Origin: DASXIF01 sp036498145
GTDB taxonomy: Bacteria > Actinomycetota > Actinomycetes > Mycobacteriales > Jatrophihabitantaceae
NCBI GenBank assembly: GCA_963708625.1
Contig: CAVPSV010000004.1
Span: forward strand, 496,001-560,000
Length of the DNA: 64,000 nucleotides
Direction: 5' to 3'
Shown here in pieces: positions 17,041 to 26,938 of this stretch. Under the pieces are notes generated by a model, which did not search any database, was not told where the DNA came from, and was given only the letters and a program-made list of their open reading frames with translations. Both the position numbers and the translations under genes were made by a program. How positions within the stretch are numbered: position 1 is the stretch's first letter; the number at the start of each line of letters is the position of its first letter.

Positions 17041-17121
17041 GAACCGAGTCTAGGCCGATCTGCGCAGCGATCGTGCTGCTGTGCGCCGGCTATCGCGCAC
17101 CCTCTCCGCTGCCGACCGAGC

Positions 17122-18813
17122 TCAGGCCTTGGCCAGGATGACGGTGGCATCGATCTTCTTCGCACCGCGGAAATAGGTGATCCCGATCTTGTCGCCGGGT
17201 TTGCGATCTTGCACGGTCACCACCAGCTTGTCGTAACTCTGGATCGGCTGGCCGTCGGCCACCACGATCACGTCCCCCGCCTTCAGCCCGGCCTTAGCGG
17301 CCGGCCCACCGGCCGCCACCTGCACCAGGTAAGCCCCTTCGTCCAGGCCGTCGTTGGTCGTCACCGACCGCCCCTGCACACCCAGCGTCGTGTGCACCAC
17401 CTTGCCGCTGTGAATGAGCTGCTGGGCGATGCCGCGGGCGTAGTTGATCGGGATGGCGAAGCCCAGCCCGCTGGCGGGTGTGGTTTGGCCCGACGGCGAG
17501 GTCGTGCCGAAGGCCCCCGCCCAGTTGATCCCGATCACGGCCCCTGACGCATCCACCAGCGCACCGCCGGAGTTGCCGAGATTGATCGCCGCGTCGGTCT
17601 GGATGGAGCTGATGTAGGCGCTCGGGGTGCCGTTCTCGTCGATCGGATGGAACGGCCGGTTCAGCGCCGAGACGATCCCCTCCGTCACCGTTCCCTGCAG
17701 CGCCAACGGCGAACCGATCGCGATCACCGGATCGCCGACCGCCAACTTCGACGAGTCGCCGAGCGAGGCCACCGTCAGCTGGCTCGTCGGCACCTTGAGC
17801 ACGGCCAGGTCGCTGGTGGGGTCGGTGCCGACCACCTGCGCCTTGGCCGTCGCCTCGCTCGCGAAGGTGACGACGATGGTGGCCTTCACCCCAGGATCGA
17901 CCGCGACCACGTGGTTGTTGGTGAGCACGTATCCGTTTTTGTCGATGACCACGCCCGAACCGACGGCGTACTCGTCCGGCGTAGTCACCGAGATGGAGAC
18001 CACGGCCGGCCCGACCCGTCGGGCGATGTCCGCAACCGATCCCGGCGGGCGGTTCGCCGGCGTCCCGGTCTTGGACAGCTTGACGTCACCGTTGTGCAGC
18101 AGGTGGTTGCTTGTGTCGGCGATCCACCAGCCGATGGCGCCGCCGGCCCCGCCAGCCAGCAGCGCCGCGACGATCACGAGGGTCAGTAGGGACAGGCCGA
18201 GACGCCCGCGGCGGCCCGGCTTCTCCTGCGTGTCGGGCTCGGCCGCCGGTGGCTCGAGCGGCAGGTCCAGATCGGTTTCCTCGTCCTCGGCGGGATCGAG
18301 CTGGGCAGGCTGCTTGCCGCTGAACACCGCGCCACGGCCGAGCCAGTACAGCGCGTTCGGGTCGCGCCACGGGTCACGATACGCATCCGGCTTCCACCAC
18401 GGCGAGGACGGCGGCGGTCCGGCTGGCTCGATCCGCGCACCCGGCGGCGGAGCGAACCCGTCGCGCGCGCTCGGCGGGGTGCCGAAGGCGTCGGCGAGGG
18501 GCTGGGACACCGGGGGCTTGTCCAGTGGCCGCGGTGGCACCCGGTCCGCTGCCGGCGGCGCGAAGGGCGGCGCACCGGCCGGGCGCGCGAACACCTCGTG
18601 GTCCTGCGGTGACACCGTCGGCGGGGGCGGCGTGTAGGCCGGTTGCTCGTCTCGCGGCGCGAATGGGGAGTCCACGCCCGCCGGCCGGGCGTATTCGTCC
18701 CCGGCGGCGTCTGCTGGATTCGGTCCGGCCGGGGTCGGTGCGGCTGGGGTCGTGCCGGACGTCGACACGGATCGGGGGTCGCGCGCAGCGTGCCGGCCAG
18801 GGCCCTCGGTCAC
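17122..18813 (-). CDS. htrA: HtrA/DegP-type membrane serine protease with PDZ domain
   Basis: A 563-residue envelope quality-control protease. The first 190 residues are Pro-rich and cytoplasmic, then one membrane helix (LGLSLLTLVIVAALLAGGAG, about 203-225). The trypsin domain has H301 in TNNHVVAVD, D335 in PTSDLAVLKV and S415 in GNSGGALVDAS. A PDZ domain follows at about 470-560 (GVQGRSVTTNDGLDEGAYL, AGLKAGDVIVVADGQPI). The start is GTG 18813. It lies behind the sigE/anti-sigma pair and ahead of tatB, so SigE control after cell-wall stress is likely by analogy with mycobacteria. Confidence 0.94.
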   Translation of the reverse strand: MTEGPGRHAARDPRSVSTSGTTPAAPTPAGPNPADAAGDEYARPAGVDSPFAPRDEQPAYTPPPPTVSPQDHEVFARPAGAPPFAPPAADRVPPRPLDKPPVSQPLADAFGTPPSARDGFAPPPGARIEPAGPPPSSPWWKPDAYRDPWRDPNALYWLGRGAVFSGKQPAQLDPAEDEETDLDLPLEPPAAEPDTQEKPGRRGRLGLSLLTLVIVAALLAGGAGGAIGWWIADTSNHLLHNGDVKLSKTGTPANRPPGSVADIARRVGPAVVSISVTTPDEYAVGSGVVIDKNGYVLTNNHVVAVDPGVKATIVVTFASEATAKAQVVGTDPTSDLAVLKVPTSQLTVASLGDSSKLAVGDPVIAIGSPLALQGTVTEGIVSALNRPFHPIDENGTPSAYISSIQTDAAINLGNSGGALVDASGAVIGINWAGAFGTTSPSGQTTPASGLGFAIPINYARGIAQQLIHSGKVVHTTLGVQGRSVTTNDGLDEGAYLVQVAAGGPAAKAGLKAGDVIVVADGQPIQSYDKLVVTVQDRKPGDKIGITYFRGAKKIDATVILAKA

Positions 18814-18985
18814 GCATCTCTCCTCACCGGCAAAGCGGAGCTACAACGTCGAGTGTGCCTGAGATTGCTGTGCGGCGGGACAGCGGTGCCTGTTGCCGGA
18901 TTCAGTCCCCGACCAGTGCCGGAGCAGTGCTCGCCCGGCGCCGGGCGGGGTTCGAACCGTGGCCGGCGAACCCTTGCCGCGACAG

Positions 18986-19387
18986 TCAGCGTCCGAAGCG
19001 AAGACGCCTGGGGCTGCGCTCGGCAGACGAGCGATCCGACTTGCCGTCCGACGTGCGCCGCGGGGGTTTCGACGGGGCGATGAACGCGGCGGCACCCATG
19101 CCGCCGAACGCGCCGAACATCGCGGAGCCGTCCGGACCCATGCCGGACGGGATGTTCTCGATCGGCGTGGTGAGCGCAACGGACCGCAGCCGGTCGATGA
19201 GATCGATGGGCAGCGGCGGCGCCGGCGCGGCCCGCAGGGCCCACACCGCTTCGCGCTGCACGGCGACCGCATAGGCGCATTCCGCGCAGGACGAGATGTG
19301 CCGCCCGGCGCGTTCGCGCGCCGATCCGCGCAGCACGCCGTCGGCGAACGCGGCGATCGCCTCGTCGGACAGATGGCTCGGCATCAT
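18986..19387 (-). CDS. rseA: Zinc-binding anti-sigma factor, RseA-like
   Basis: A protein of about 133 residues with the anti-sigma zinc motif [12 protein letters not shown] (His-x3-Cys-x2-Cys) near residue 30-37 after [18 protein letters not shown]. This is the RseA/RsrA/ChrR-type fold that holds the sigma factor inactive. Two adjacent ATG codons (19387 and 19384) overlap the sigE stop (ATGATG with TGA inside), which is tight coupling. The C-terminal half is low complexity and has no obvious membrane helix. Its frame runs on open into sigE DNA (to 20323) because of the sigE frameshift; that extension is not real. Confidence 0.88.
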   Translation of the reverse strand: MMPSHLSDEAIAAFADGVLRGSARERAGRHISSCAECAYAVAVQREAVWALRAAPAPPLPIDLIDRLRSVALTTPIENIPSGMGPDGSAMFGAFGGMGAAAFIAPSKPPRRTSDGKSDRSSAERSPRRLRFGR

Positions 19388-20086
19388 GTGGTGCCCAACA
19401 CCGGCGATGGGGACGGGTAGCGACGAGCCCTGGCCTTGGCGCCAGCGGGCGCACGGTCCGCGGCGGTTGCGTTGGCGGACACGGTTACCTGGCCGGCAGC
19501 GGTGGCAGCGTCGGGCATGGACTTCACACCCGGCTCGGCGGGACGGCTGCCCGGGGCACGGTGCGCCAGGGCCTGGCGCAACAGCACCCGGCCGCGGTGG
19601 ATCCGGGACCGAACCGTGCCGACCTTCACGCCCAGGGTTGCCGCGATCTCCTCGTAGGAGAGCTGCTCGAGGTCGCACAGCACCACGGCGACGCGGAAGT
19701 CGGCGGGCAGCGCGTCCAGGGCTCGCTGAATCTCCGGGTCGAGGTGCATCTCGTCGTAGGTCTGCTCCGGGCCGGCCTGGCCGACTGGCGAGCCGGTCGC
19801 CGGCATCGTCTGGCAACGCGTCGAAGCGGATGCGCTGCCGGCGACGCACCATGTCCAGGAACAGGTTCGTCGTGATGCGGTGCAACCAGCCCTCGAACGT
19901 GCCCGGGGTGTATTCGGCGAGTGACTTGAATACTCGGACGAACGTCTCCTGAGTGAGGTCCTCGGCGTCGGCGCGGTTGCCGGACAACCGGTACGCCAGC
20001 CGGTACACCCGGTCGGCGTGCTCGCGGACGACCTCATCCCAGGTCGGGGGCACCCAGGTGGGGGTAGTGGGCGCTTCGGTGGTCAC
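19384..20086 (-). CDS. sigE: ECF sigma factor SigE (reading frame interrupted by one extra base)
   Basis: Extracytoplasmic-function sigma factor for envelope stress. GTG 20086 follows GGAG. The first half in one frame carries region 2 ([35 protein letters not shown]). The second half in the next frame carries region 4 ([36 protein letters not shown]). The two halves join near 19769-19783; removing one base there, for example from the three-G run 19769-19771, restores one protein. The total of 703 bases is one over a multiple of three. Both halves keep full family conservation, so the break is either a sequencing error or very recent. The stop overlaps the anti-sigma start. A sigE-type promoter lies upstream (20167-20192). 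Confidence 0.88.
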
Positions 20087-20160
20087 CGTGTGTCTCCTCG
20101 TCGTCGTCCCGTCGTAGTCGGGAACGACGCAACCATGGCCGGCTGTACTCCGGCTGTATG

Positions 20161-20192
20161 AACGTGAACGCCTCAGGCAACGCTCACGTTCC
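20161..20192 (-). promoter_or_regulatory. Probable SigE-dependent autoregulatory promoter within an inverted repeat
   Basis: On the minus strand GGAAC (20192-20188), a 17-base spacer and CGTT (20170-20167) fit the ECF consensus (GGAAC, 16-18 bases, CGTT). It lies about 80 bases before the sigE start. The same region is an inverted repeat: AACGTGAACG (20161-20170) against CGCTCACGTT (20181-20190), nine of ten bases paired, centred on 10 bases. This could be an operator or simply part of overlapping promoters. Confidence 0.55.
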
Positions 20193-20317
20193 CTATTGTC
20201 CCCCCGATTGTCCCGTGCTTGTCCCGCGGCGGTCCGCCAATCGTCGCAGTGCCCTACGTCGGCGGCTTGCCCGCGCACCGGTCCGGATCTGGCCGGACCG
20301 GCTTCTAACCTGGCACC

Positions 20318-21676
20318 GTGCACAGTTACTCGGCGCAGGACGCCCGGCTGGCCCGAAAACTGGCCGACTACTGCCTGGAGCGGCTGGCTATGGCCGCGCC
20401 ACTGGACCGACCGCTCTCACCCGACGACCTCGCCGCACTGGCGGGCCAGACGGTCCTCGCCCAGGGCATCGGCGCGGACGAGGCGATGCGGCTGTGGGCC
20501 GACGTCCTGGGCCCGGCCTGCCTGTCCGTCGACCACCGGCGGTACCTGTCCTTCATCCCGTCCGCCCCCACCAAGGCGGCGGCCGCCTTCGACATGCTCG
20601 TCGGCGCGTCCAGCGTCTACGCCGGGTCCTGGCTGGAGGGCGCCGGGGCGGTGTACGCGGAGAACCAAGCGCTGAGCTGGCTCGCCGAGCTGGCCGGGCT
20701 GCCGGAGCAGGCCGGCGGAGTGTTCGTGCAAGGCGGCACCATCGGCAATCTGTCCGCCCTGGTCGCGGCGCGCGAAGCGGCGCTGCACCGCCGGGGCGGC
20801 CGGCCGCGCCGGTGGGCCGTGTGCGTCACCGAGGAGACGCACGCGTCGGTGAAGCATGCGCTGGCGGTGGTGATGGACGTGGACGTGGTCCAGGTGCCCG
20901 GCGACGCCCGCGGGCGCATGCTCGGCACCGCGCTGCGGCAGAGCGTGGCCGGACTCGACGACGAGCGGCGCGCGGGCATCTTCGCGGTGGTGGCAACCGC
21001 AGGCACGACGAACCTGGGCGTCGTCGACGACATTGCCGGCATCGCCGACGTGGCGCAGGAGTACGGCTGGTGGCTGCACGTCGACGGGGCCTACGGCGGC
21101 GCCGCGTTGGCCGCGCCCAGCGTGCGCAAGCTGTTCGACGGGGTGGAGCGCGCGGACTCCTTCATCGTCGATCCGCACAAATGGCTGTTCGCGCCGTTCG
21201 ACAGTTGCGCGTTGCTCTACCGCGACCCGGTGCAGGCCCGCGCCGCGCACACCCAGCACGCCGGCTACCTGGATCCGGTGACTGTCGCCGGCGAGTGGAA
21301 CCCGTCCGACTTCGCCATCCAGCTCACCCGGCGCGCCCGCGGCCTGCCGTTCTGGTTCTCCCTCGCGGTGCACGGCACCGACGCCTACACGGCCGCGATC
21401 GAGCGCACGCTGCAGGTGGCGCGAGCCGGCGCGGACATGATCCGCGCCGCCTCGCACGTCCGCCTCGTCGTCGATCCCGACCTCAGCGTGCTGATCTTCG
21501 AGCGGATCGGCTGGCACCTCGAGGACTACGCGCGGTGGAGCACATCGCTGCTCGAGCAGCAGGTCGCCTTCGTGACGCCCACCAGCCATGCCGGTCGGAC
21601 ATGCACGCGGTTTGCGATCGTCAATCCGCTGACGAGCCCGGATGACCTCGCCCTGATCCTCGACTCGATGCGCTAG
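20318..21676 (+). CDS. PLP-dependent aromatic amino acid/glutamate decarboxylase family protein
   Basis: A 452-residue group II decarboxylase. GTG 20318 starts it. Landmarks are [20 protein letters not shown] (cofactor phosphate site), [47 protein letters not shown] (Asp that pairs with the pyridine nitrogen) and [12 protein letters not shown] with the PLP lysine K288. Family members decarboxylate aromatic amino acids, glutamate or diaminobutyrate; the sequence does not say which. It is divergent from sigE, with a 231-base gap between them. Confidence 0.9.
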   Translation: MHSYSAQDARLARKLADYCLERLAMAAPLDRPLSPDDLAALAGQTVLAQGIGADEAMRLWADVLGPACLSVDHRRYLSFIPSAPTKAAAAFDMLVGASSVYAGSWLEGAGAVYAENQALSWLAELAGLPEQAGGVFVQGGTIGNLSALVAAREAALHRRGGRPRRWAVCVTEETHASVKHALAVVMDVDVVQVPGDARGRMLGTALRQSVAGLDDERRAGIFAVVATAGTTNLGVVDDIAGIADVAQEYGWWLHVDGAYGGAALAAPSVRKLFDGVERADSFIVDPHKWLFAPFDSCALLYRDPVQARAAHTQHAGYLDPVTVAGEWNPSDFAIQLTRRARGLPFWFSLAVHGTDAYTAAIERTLQVARAGADMIRAASHVRLVVDPDLSVLIFERIGWHLEDYARWSTSLLEQQVAFVTPTSHAGRTCTRFAIVNPLTSPDDLALILDSMR

Positions 21677-21737
21677 CGGTGCGGCGCCGCCGGCAAAAGG
21701 CATCCGGTCGTCGCCCTACCTGCCTAGACTCGACGGC

Positions 21738-23276
21738 ATGGCAGCCGAGAACGATGCGGACGGCGCTGCGGCCGTCATCCTGCCCGAAACCGACTCGGCG
21801 CAGACGACCGACCCAGCCGAGGCCGCCGGCCAGTCCAACTCCTACGACATCCCGATGCCGCAACACCTGCGCGACTCGTTCGGCGCGGACTGGGACCCGG
21901 CCCCACCGATGCCGCACCCGGCTCGCCCGGATCTCGCGCCGTACGCCGCCCAGCGCCGCGCAGCGCTGTCCGCCGCGTTTCCAGCTCAGCTCGTGGTTGT
22001 CCCGGCCGGCGCACCGAGGGTGCGCGCCAACGACACCGACTACCCGTTCCGCGCGAGCAGCGCCTTCACCTGGCTCACCGGCGAGACGGCCGCGGGTGCC
22101 GTGCTGGTACTGACCCCGAACGGCGCGACGCACGACAGCACGCTGTACATCGCCGAGTACGCCCAGCCCGGCGAACCCGGTTACTTCCTCGACCGTGCAC
22201 ACGGCGCGCTCTGGGTCGGCAACGTCCCGAACGTCGCCGATACCGCCGCCGTACTCAGCGTGAATGTGCGTCCGCTCGCCGAGTTGCGCCGCGACGTGGC
22301 CGCCTACCGCGACTGGGACTGCGCGCTGCTGACCGGCTTCGACCCGACCATCGACCAGTTGCTGCCCCGCGGTCGGGGCGAGCGCCTCGGTCAGGTGCTG
22401 GACGAACTGCGCCTGGTCAAGGACGACTGGGAACTCGAGCGGTTGCGCGAGGCGTGCGCGGCCACGGCTCGCGGGTTTGCCGACGTCGCCGCGCAGCTGC
22501 CTGCCGTCGTCGGCCGTGCCGATGTGCGCGGCGAGCGTTGGCTGGAGGGGACGTTCTGGCGCCGCGCGCGGCTGGAGGGCAACGACGTCGGCTACACCAG
22601 CATCGTCGGCTCCGGGACGCACGCGACGACGCTGCACTGGTGGCGCAACAACGGCAGCGTGCCCGCCGGCGGGTTACTGCTCGCTGACATGGGCGTGGAG
22701 ACCGAGGAGCTGTATACCGCGGACGTCACCCGCACCATGCCGGTCAGCGGCCAGTGGACACCAGCGCAGCTGCAGGTCTACCGGGCGGTGCAAGAGGCGC
22801 AGGCTGCCGGCATTGCCGAGGTGAAGGCCGGCGCCGACTTCCTTGCCGCGCACCGGGCCGCGATGTGGGTGCTCTCGGATTACCTGTACGCGTGGCAGAT
22901 CCTGGCCGTGCCGCCGGAGGTGGCCTGCGCGGACGACCCGGAGCGGCCGGGCGCGGGATCGTTCCGCCGCTATACCCTGCACGGCACGTCGCACATGCTC
23001 GGCATCGACGTGCACGACTGCGCACTGGCCCGCTCGCAGTTCTACCGCGACGGCACGCTGGCGGCCGGCTACGTCCTGACCGTCGAACCGGGGCTGTACT
23101 TCCAGGTCAACGACCGGACAGTGCCGCCCGAACTGCGCGGCATCGGCGTGCGCATCGAAGACGACGTGGCCGTCACCGACGGCGATCCGGTGAACCTCTC
23201 CGCGGCGCTGCCACGCGACCCGGACGAGCTGGTGGCGTGGATGCGCGACGCGCAGCACACCCCCACCGCGCCGTAG
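21738..23276 (+). CDS. pepP: Xaa-Pro aminopeptidase, aminopeptidase P family
   Basis: A 512-residue M24 metallopeptidase removing N-terminal residues before proline. Residues about 60-190 form the AMP_N domain (YPFRASSAFTWLTGE). The catalytic pita-bread domain has LLADMGVETEELYTADVTRT (metal Asp), LHGTSHMLGIDVHDC (metal His), LTVEPGLYFQ and GIGVRIEDDVAVT (metal Glu). Length is usual for actinobacterial members. It starts 61 bases after the decarboxylase gene and is followed closely by arfB. Confidence 0.93.
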   Translation: MAAENDADGAAAVILPETDSAQTTDPAEAAGQSNSYDIPMPQHLRDSFGADWDPAPPMPHPARPDLAPYAAQRRAALSAAFPAQLVVVPAGAPRVRANDTDYPFRASSAFTWLTGETAAGAVLVLTPNGATHDSTLYIAEYAQPGEPGYFLDRAHGALWVGNVPNVADTAAVLSVNVRPLAELRRDVAAYRDWDCALLTGFDPTIDQLLPRGRGERLGQVLDELRLVKDDWELERLREACAATARGFADVAAQLPAVVGRADVRGERWLEGTFWRRARLEGNDVGYTSIVGSGTHATTLHWWRNNGSVPAGGLLLADMGVETEELYTADVTRTMPVSGQWTPAQLQVYRAVQEAQAAGIAEVKAGADFLAAHRAAMWVLSDYLYAWQILAVPPEVACADDPERPGAGSFRRYTLHGTSHMLGIDVHDCALARSQFYRDGTLAAGYVLTVEPGLYFQVNDRTVPPELRGIGVRIEDDVAVTDGDPVNLSAALPRDPDELVAWMRDAQHTPTAP

Positions 23277-23298
23277 CAGCGCAGCCGACGGGGAAGTC

Positions 23299-23742
23299 AT
23301 GTCCGATCTGGTGCTGCGCCCGGCACGCGGAATTCCAGCCGGCCTGGTCATCCCCGACAGCGAACTGCACGAGCGATTCAGTCGCTCCTCCGGGCCGGGC
23401 GGGCAGTCCGTCAACACCACCGACAGCCGGGTTGAGCTGAGCTGGGACGTGGCGGGTTCGGCCGCGCTGAGCGACGAGCAGGGAGTCCGCCTCCGCCAGC
23501 GGCTGGCCGCGCGGCTGGTCGACGGCACCATCACCGTGGCCGCGTCCGAACACCGTTCACAACTGCTCAACCGCAACGCGGCGCGGGCCAGGCTCGCAGC
23601 GCTGGTGGCCGACGCACTGGCGCCGCCCGCACCTGCGCGGCGGGCCACCCGGCCGTCCCGAGCGGCCCGCCAGCGCCGATTGGACGACAAGCGTCGCCGC
23701 GGTGAACTGAAGTCGTCCCGCGGACGTCCACCGCACGACTGA
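23299..23742 (+). CDS. arfB: Ribosome-rescue peptidyl-tRNA hydrolase ArfB
   Basis: A 147-residue release-factor-like protein that frees stalled ribosomes. The catalytic GGQ is in RSSGPGGQSVNTTDSRVEL, and the C-terminal tail is basic (RQRRLDDKRRRGELKSSRG) as needed to enter the mRNA tunnel. It has no codon-recognition domain, and its length is standard. GGGGAAG lies just ahead of ATG 23299. Confidence 0.93.
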   Translation: MSDLVLRPARGIPAGLVIPDSELHERFSRSSGPGGQSVNTTDSRVELSWDVAGSAALSDEQGVRLRQRLAARLVDGTITVAASEHRSQLLNRNAARARLAALVADALAPPAPARRATRPSRAARQRRLDDKRRRGELKSSRGRPPHD

Positions 23743-23878
23743 CCTCAGGGTCACCTCGAGTGGCGGTGACCGCCGTCACGTGCAATGGTTCGCGGCGGGT
23801 TCGATGCGCGCGTTTTTCTTCCAGCCCGCCGCGACGCGGTTTTGCCCCGCTCGGCAGGCCTGACGGTGAGGGGTCGCG

Positions 23879-25759
23879 ATGGGACGGAACAGTCGAGGCA
23901 GCGGCGGCGACGACGTGAACCCGGGCTCGGACGGGCCGGGCGGAGCCGCCCGCCCGGATGGAGCTAAGCACGGCCGGTCGGGGGTCAGCCGGCGCCAGCT
24001 CCTCGGCATGGGGGCGGCCACCGCCGGCGTCGCGGCCGCCGGATCTCTGGTCGGCCGGATGGCCGTCGCGCAGGCGAGCCCGCCGCCGACCGTTCCGGTC
24101 GCACCGGCCGGCACCACGTTGGCGCAGACCATGCTGCACGGCACACCGGGAGCCGGCGGGTACCGGCCGGTCGTGCTCGGCGACGGCGAGGCTCTGACGC
24201 TGCGCGACGACCTACTCGGCGGTGCGACCCGGGGCGCCGCGACCCGCACTCCGCTGCTGACCATCGGCCAGTTCACCGACATGCACCTCGTCGATGCCCA
24301 GTCCCCGGCGCGGGTGGAGTTCCTCGACCGCTTCAACGATCCCGGCCAACCCGGCGCCACCACGTTCCCGTTCCAGGGCGCCTACCGGCCGCAGGAGATG
24401 CTCGCGCTGCACGTGGCGGAGTCGATGGTGCAGCGGATGAACTCGGTCGTCGGCCCGGTCACCGGGCGGCCGATCGACTTCGTGGTGACGACCGGGGACA
24501 ACGCGGACAACACCCAGCTCAACGAGATCCGCTGGCACATCGACCTGCTCGACGGCGGCAAGAAGGTCCGGCCGGATTCGGGATCGATCAGCAAGTGGGA
24601 GGGCGTCGGCGGTAGCGACGACCACGACACCCACTACTGGCACCCGAACGGCACCCCGCCGTTCGGCACGATCGACAACTATCGCAGCACGTGGGGCTTC
24701 CCGACCGTGCCGGGCCTGCTCAACACCTGCCGCACGCCGTTCATGGCGACCGGGCTGATCAAGCCCTGGTACGCCGTCTTCGGCAACCATGACGGAGAGG
24801 TGCAGGGCACCGTGCCCGGGCTCGGCGTCATCCCGAAGATCGCGATCGGCAACTTGAAGGTGCTCGGCCTGCCGGCCACCGGCTACAACATCCCGGCACT
24901 GCTCGCCGCAGTGGCCGGTGGCGATGCCAGCGCCCTGCAGGTGCTGCTCACCGCCGGTCCGGTCAAGAAGGTCACCGCGGACAAGAAGCGCAAGATGCTC
25001 ACCCGCAAGCAACTGGTGCAGCAGTACTTCACCACCAGCGCCGCGCCGTCCGGGCACGGCTACACACACGCCAACGTCACCAACGGCACCGCGTTCTACT
25101 CCTTCGACCCGGTGCCCGGCGTGCACTGCATCTCGATGGACACCTGCGACACCAACGGCGACGACACCGGTTCGCTCAATGCCGCGCAATTCCAATGGCT
25201 GCAGGGCGAGCTGAACGAGAACAGCGCGCATCACCTGGACGCGAGCGGCAACGTGGTGGCGGGCACCGGCACGGACAAGATCATCATCATCTTCAGCCAC
25301 CACACGGTGGCGACCATGACGAACACCATCGGCGTCGGCCGCGTCACCGGCGACAAGGTCGCCGCGCTGTTCCTGCAATACCCGAACGTCGTGGTGTGGG
25401 TGAACGGCCACACCCACCGCAACACGATCACGCCGCACGCGCGGGCAACCACCGCGGCGGTGGGCGGCGGGTTCTGGGAGGTGAACACCGCGGCGCACAT
25501 CGACTGGCCCGAGCAGTCGCGGGTGGTCGAGCTGGTGAACAACAACGACGGCACGCTGTCGATCTTCGGGACGATCCTGGACCACGCCGCGCCGACGAGC
25601 TGGCCGGCGAACCCGAGCACACCGCTCGAACTCGCCGCACTGTCGCGCGAGCTGGGCATCAACGACCCGCAACGCGACGCCGAGGTCGGCAACACCGACG
25701 GCAAGCGCGGCACCCCAGCAGACCGCAACGTCGAACTCCTGGTCCGCGCGCCGTTCTGA
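23879..25759 (+). CDS. Tat-exported metallophosphoesterase, TIGR03767-like
   Basis: A 626-residue secreted phosphoesterase. A twin-arginine signal starts near residue 40 (GVSRRQLLGMGAATAGVAAA). The calcineurin-like metal site is visible: GQFTDMHLVDAQS (D-x-H), VTTGDNADNTQL (GDxxD/N), YAVFGNHDGEVQG (GNHD), IIIFSHHTVATMT and VNGHTHRNTI (GHTH). The order and length match the actinobacterial TIGR03767 group, whose substrate is not known. GAGGGG precedes ATG 23879. It is convergent with the winged-helix gene, and the two 3' ends share a hairpin repeat. Confidence 0.9.
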   Translation: MGRNSRGSGGDDVNPGSDGPGGAARPDGAKHGRSGVSRRQLLGMGAATAGVAAAGSLVGRMAVAQASPPPTVPVAPAGTTLAQTMLHGTPGAGGYRPVVLGDGEALTLRDDLLGGATRGAATRTPLLTIGQFTDMHLVDAQSPARVEFLDRFNDPGQPGATTFPFQGAYRPQEMLALHVAESMVQRMNSVVGPVTGRPIDFVVTTGDNADNTQLNEIRWHIDLLDGGKKVRPDSGSISKWEGVGGSDDHDTHYWHPNGTPPFGTIDNYRSTWGFPTVPGLLNTCRTPFMATGLIKPWYAVFGNHDGEVQGTVPGLGVIPKIAIGNLKVLGLPATGYNIPALLAAVAGGDASALQVLLTAGPVKKVTADKKRKMLTRKQLVQQYFTTSAAPSGHGYTHANVTNGTAFYSFDPVPGVHCISMDTCDTNGDDTGSLNAAQFQWLQGELNENSAHHLDASGNVVAGTGTDKIIIIFSHHTVATMTNTIGVGRVTGDKVAALFLQYPNVVVWVNGHTHRNTITPHARATTAAVGGGFWEVNTAAHIDWPEQSRVVELVNNNDGTLSIFGTILDHAAPTSWPANPSTPLELAALSRELGINDPQRDAEVGNTDGKRGTPADRNVELLVRAPF

Positions 25760-25768
25760 TCCCTCGCT

Positions 25769-25822
25769 GCGACTTGGGGAGCGTTGGTGGCCTACAGGCC
25801 CGTCAACTCTCCCCAGCGTCGG
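25769..25822. repeat. Hairpin repeat element, copy 1
   Basis: An imperfect inverted repeat between convergent genes: GACTTGGGGAGCGTT (25771-25785) against AACTCTCCCCAGCGTC (25805-25820). The loop GGTGGCCTACAGGCCCGTC resembles the loop of a second copy at 43169-43223 (TGTGGCGCATAGGCACGTC), as does the following AACTCTCCCCAG. It reaches into the last codons of the minus-strand gene. Confidence 0.65.
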
Positions 25823-26937
25823 ACAAGGGTGACGTCGGGTGCGCCGCGGACGGCGGCCACCCGCGCCGCCTCGGCCTCGACCTGTCGCCACAGCGGCGCA
25901 GGGATCGGCGCGAACTCCTCGACGGTCACGGTGAGCCGGCTCTTCGTCGACTTCGTCCGCCAGGTGCCGGCCACCTCTCCGCCGGCGAAGACCACGCCGG
26001 GGCGCCCCAGCACCGGCCACAGCGCCTTGTGCACGCTGCGGTCCGGGACGATCAGCTCCCGATCTCGAGCCTGCAGGTAGGGATCGAACGGGCCGAGCAG
26101 GCGCACCATGCCGGCAACGACCCCGCCCTTCTCGACCGCGGCGAGCGCATCGGCCTGAGCCTGCGGCAGCCAGCCGGGCACCCCGTCCACCTCCACCTCT
26201 ACCAGGCCGTTCGGCCACACCGCTTCCACATCGGCACGGCGGGCCTCGAGGTAACCGGCGACATCCTTGGCACTCGCCGGACCGAGCAGCGCCAGATAGG
26301 CCGTGATCAGGGTGCGTAGCGCGCGAGGATCCAGGTCGTGCACGTGAGCTGCGTTGGTTCGGGGCACAAGCACCGGCGGGGACGTACCGGGCTCCAATTC
26401 GAGGCCCGCGGCCAGCGTCGCTGTGCGCATGGCCGAATCGGAGATGTGCTTGGCCCGACAGACGCGGCAATCGCGCAGCATGACGGCCGGGAGGCGCTTG
26501 GACACCGCGGTGCTGGCGGCGCCTTTCGCCGTCGGCGCGCCGACCACCTTGCGCATCGCGTCGACGGCGAGGCGGAACTGCTCCAACGCGGGAATACCGG
26601 CGCGACGGACGCTCGGCCCGGTCTCGTTGAGCCGGGCCGCGGCGTCCTCTTCGGACATCGGCCACAGCGCCTTGGCCATCCGGTCCAGATCGCGACGCCG
26701 ATGCACGTATGGGGCACCGCGCAGCGACCAGGCGAGCGCGAGCGGCTTGCCCGGACCGATCTCCTCCGTCGGCGGCGTGCTCGCCAAGCGGGCGTCGAAG
26801 GCGAGCCGGGCTGCATCCGCGCCGGAGTCCTGGACGCCGATGTCGAGCACGGCGAGGGAGCCGGTCGTGCGGGCGCTGCGGTCCAGGCCCTGCGCCGCGG
26901 CGCGGAACGCGATCACCTGCCTACGTCCGGCTTTCAT
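25792..26937 (-). CDS. Winged-helix DNA-binding domain protein, AlkZ/HTH_42-like
   Basis: A 381-residue cytoplasmic protein with the HTH_42 layout: [20 protein letters not shown], a middle helical part with four nearby cysteine/histidine residues ([15 protein letters not shown]), winged-helix segment [17 protein letters not shown] and a C-terminal strand set ([33 protein letters not shown]). Relatives include DNA glycosylases that unhook crosslinks, but many actinobacterial members are uncharacterised. The last codons and stop lie in the hairpin repeat. The next minus-strand gene upstream ends one base before its start. Confidence 0.82.
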   Translation of the reverse strand: MKAGRRQVIAFRAAAQGLDRSARTTGSLAVLDIGVQDSGADAARLAFDARLASTPPTEEIGPGKPLALAWSLRGAPYVHRRRDLDRMAKALWPMSEEDAAARLNETGPSVRRAGIPALEQFRLAVDAMRKVVGAPTAKGAASTAVSKRLPAVMLRDCRVCRAKHISDSAMRTATLAAGLELEPGTSPPVLVPRTNAAHVHDLDPRALRTLITAYLALLGPASAKDVAGYLEARRADVEAVWPNGLVEVEVDGVPGWLPQAQADALAAVEKGGVVAGMVRLLGPFDPYLQARDRELIVPDRSVHKALWPVLGRPGVVFAGGEVAGTWRTKSTKSRLTVTVEEFAPIPAPLWRQVEAEAARVAAVRGAPDVTLVRRWGELTGL

Positions 26938-26938
26938 G

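Noticed and set aside
18945..18970. tRNA-like GGTTCGAAC in the gap before htrA
   Set aside because: The flanking bases cannot form a T stem, and no acceptor or anticodon arm can be drawn.
24212..26665. 817-codon minus-strand open frame
   Set aside because: Runs antisense to the metallophosphoesterase and then out of frame through the winged-helix gene; Arg/Gly/Val-rich with no domain.
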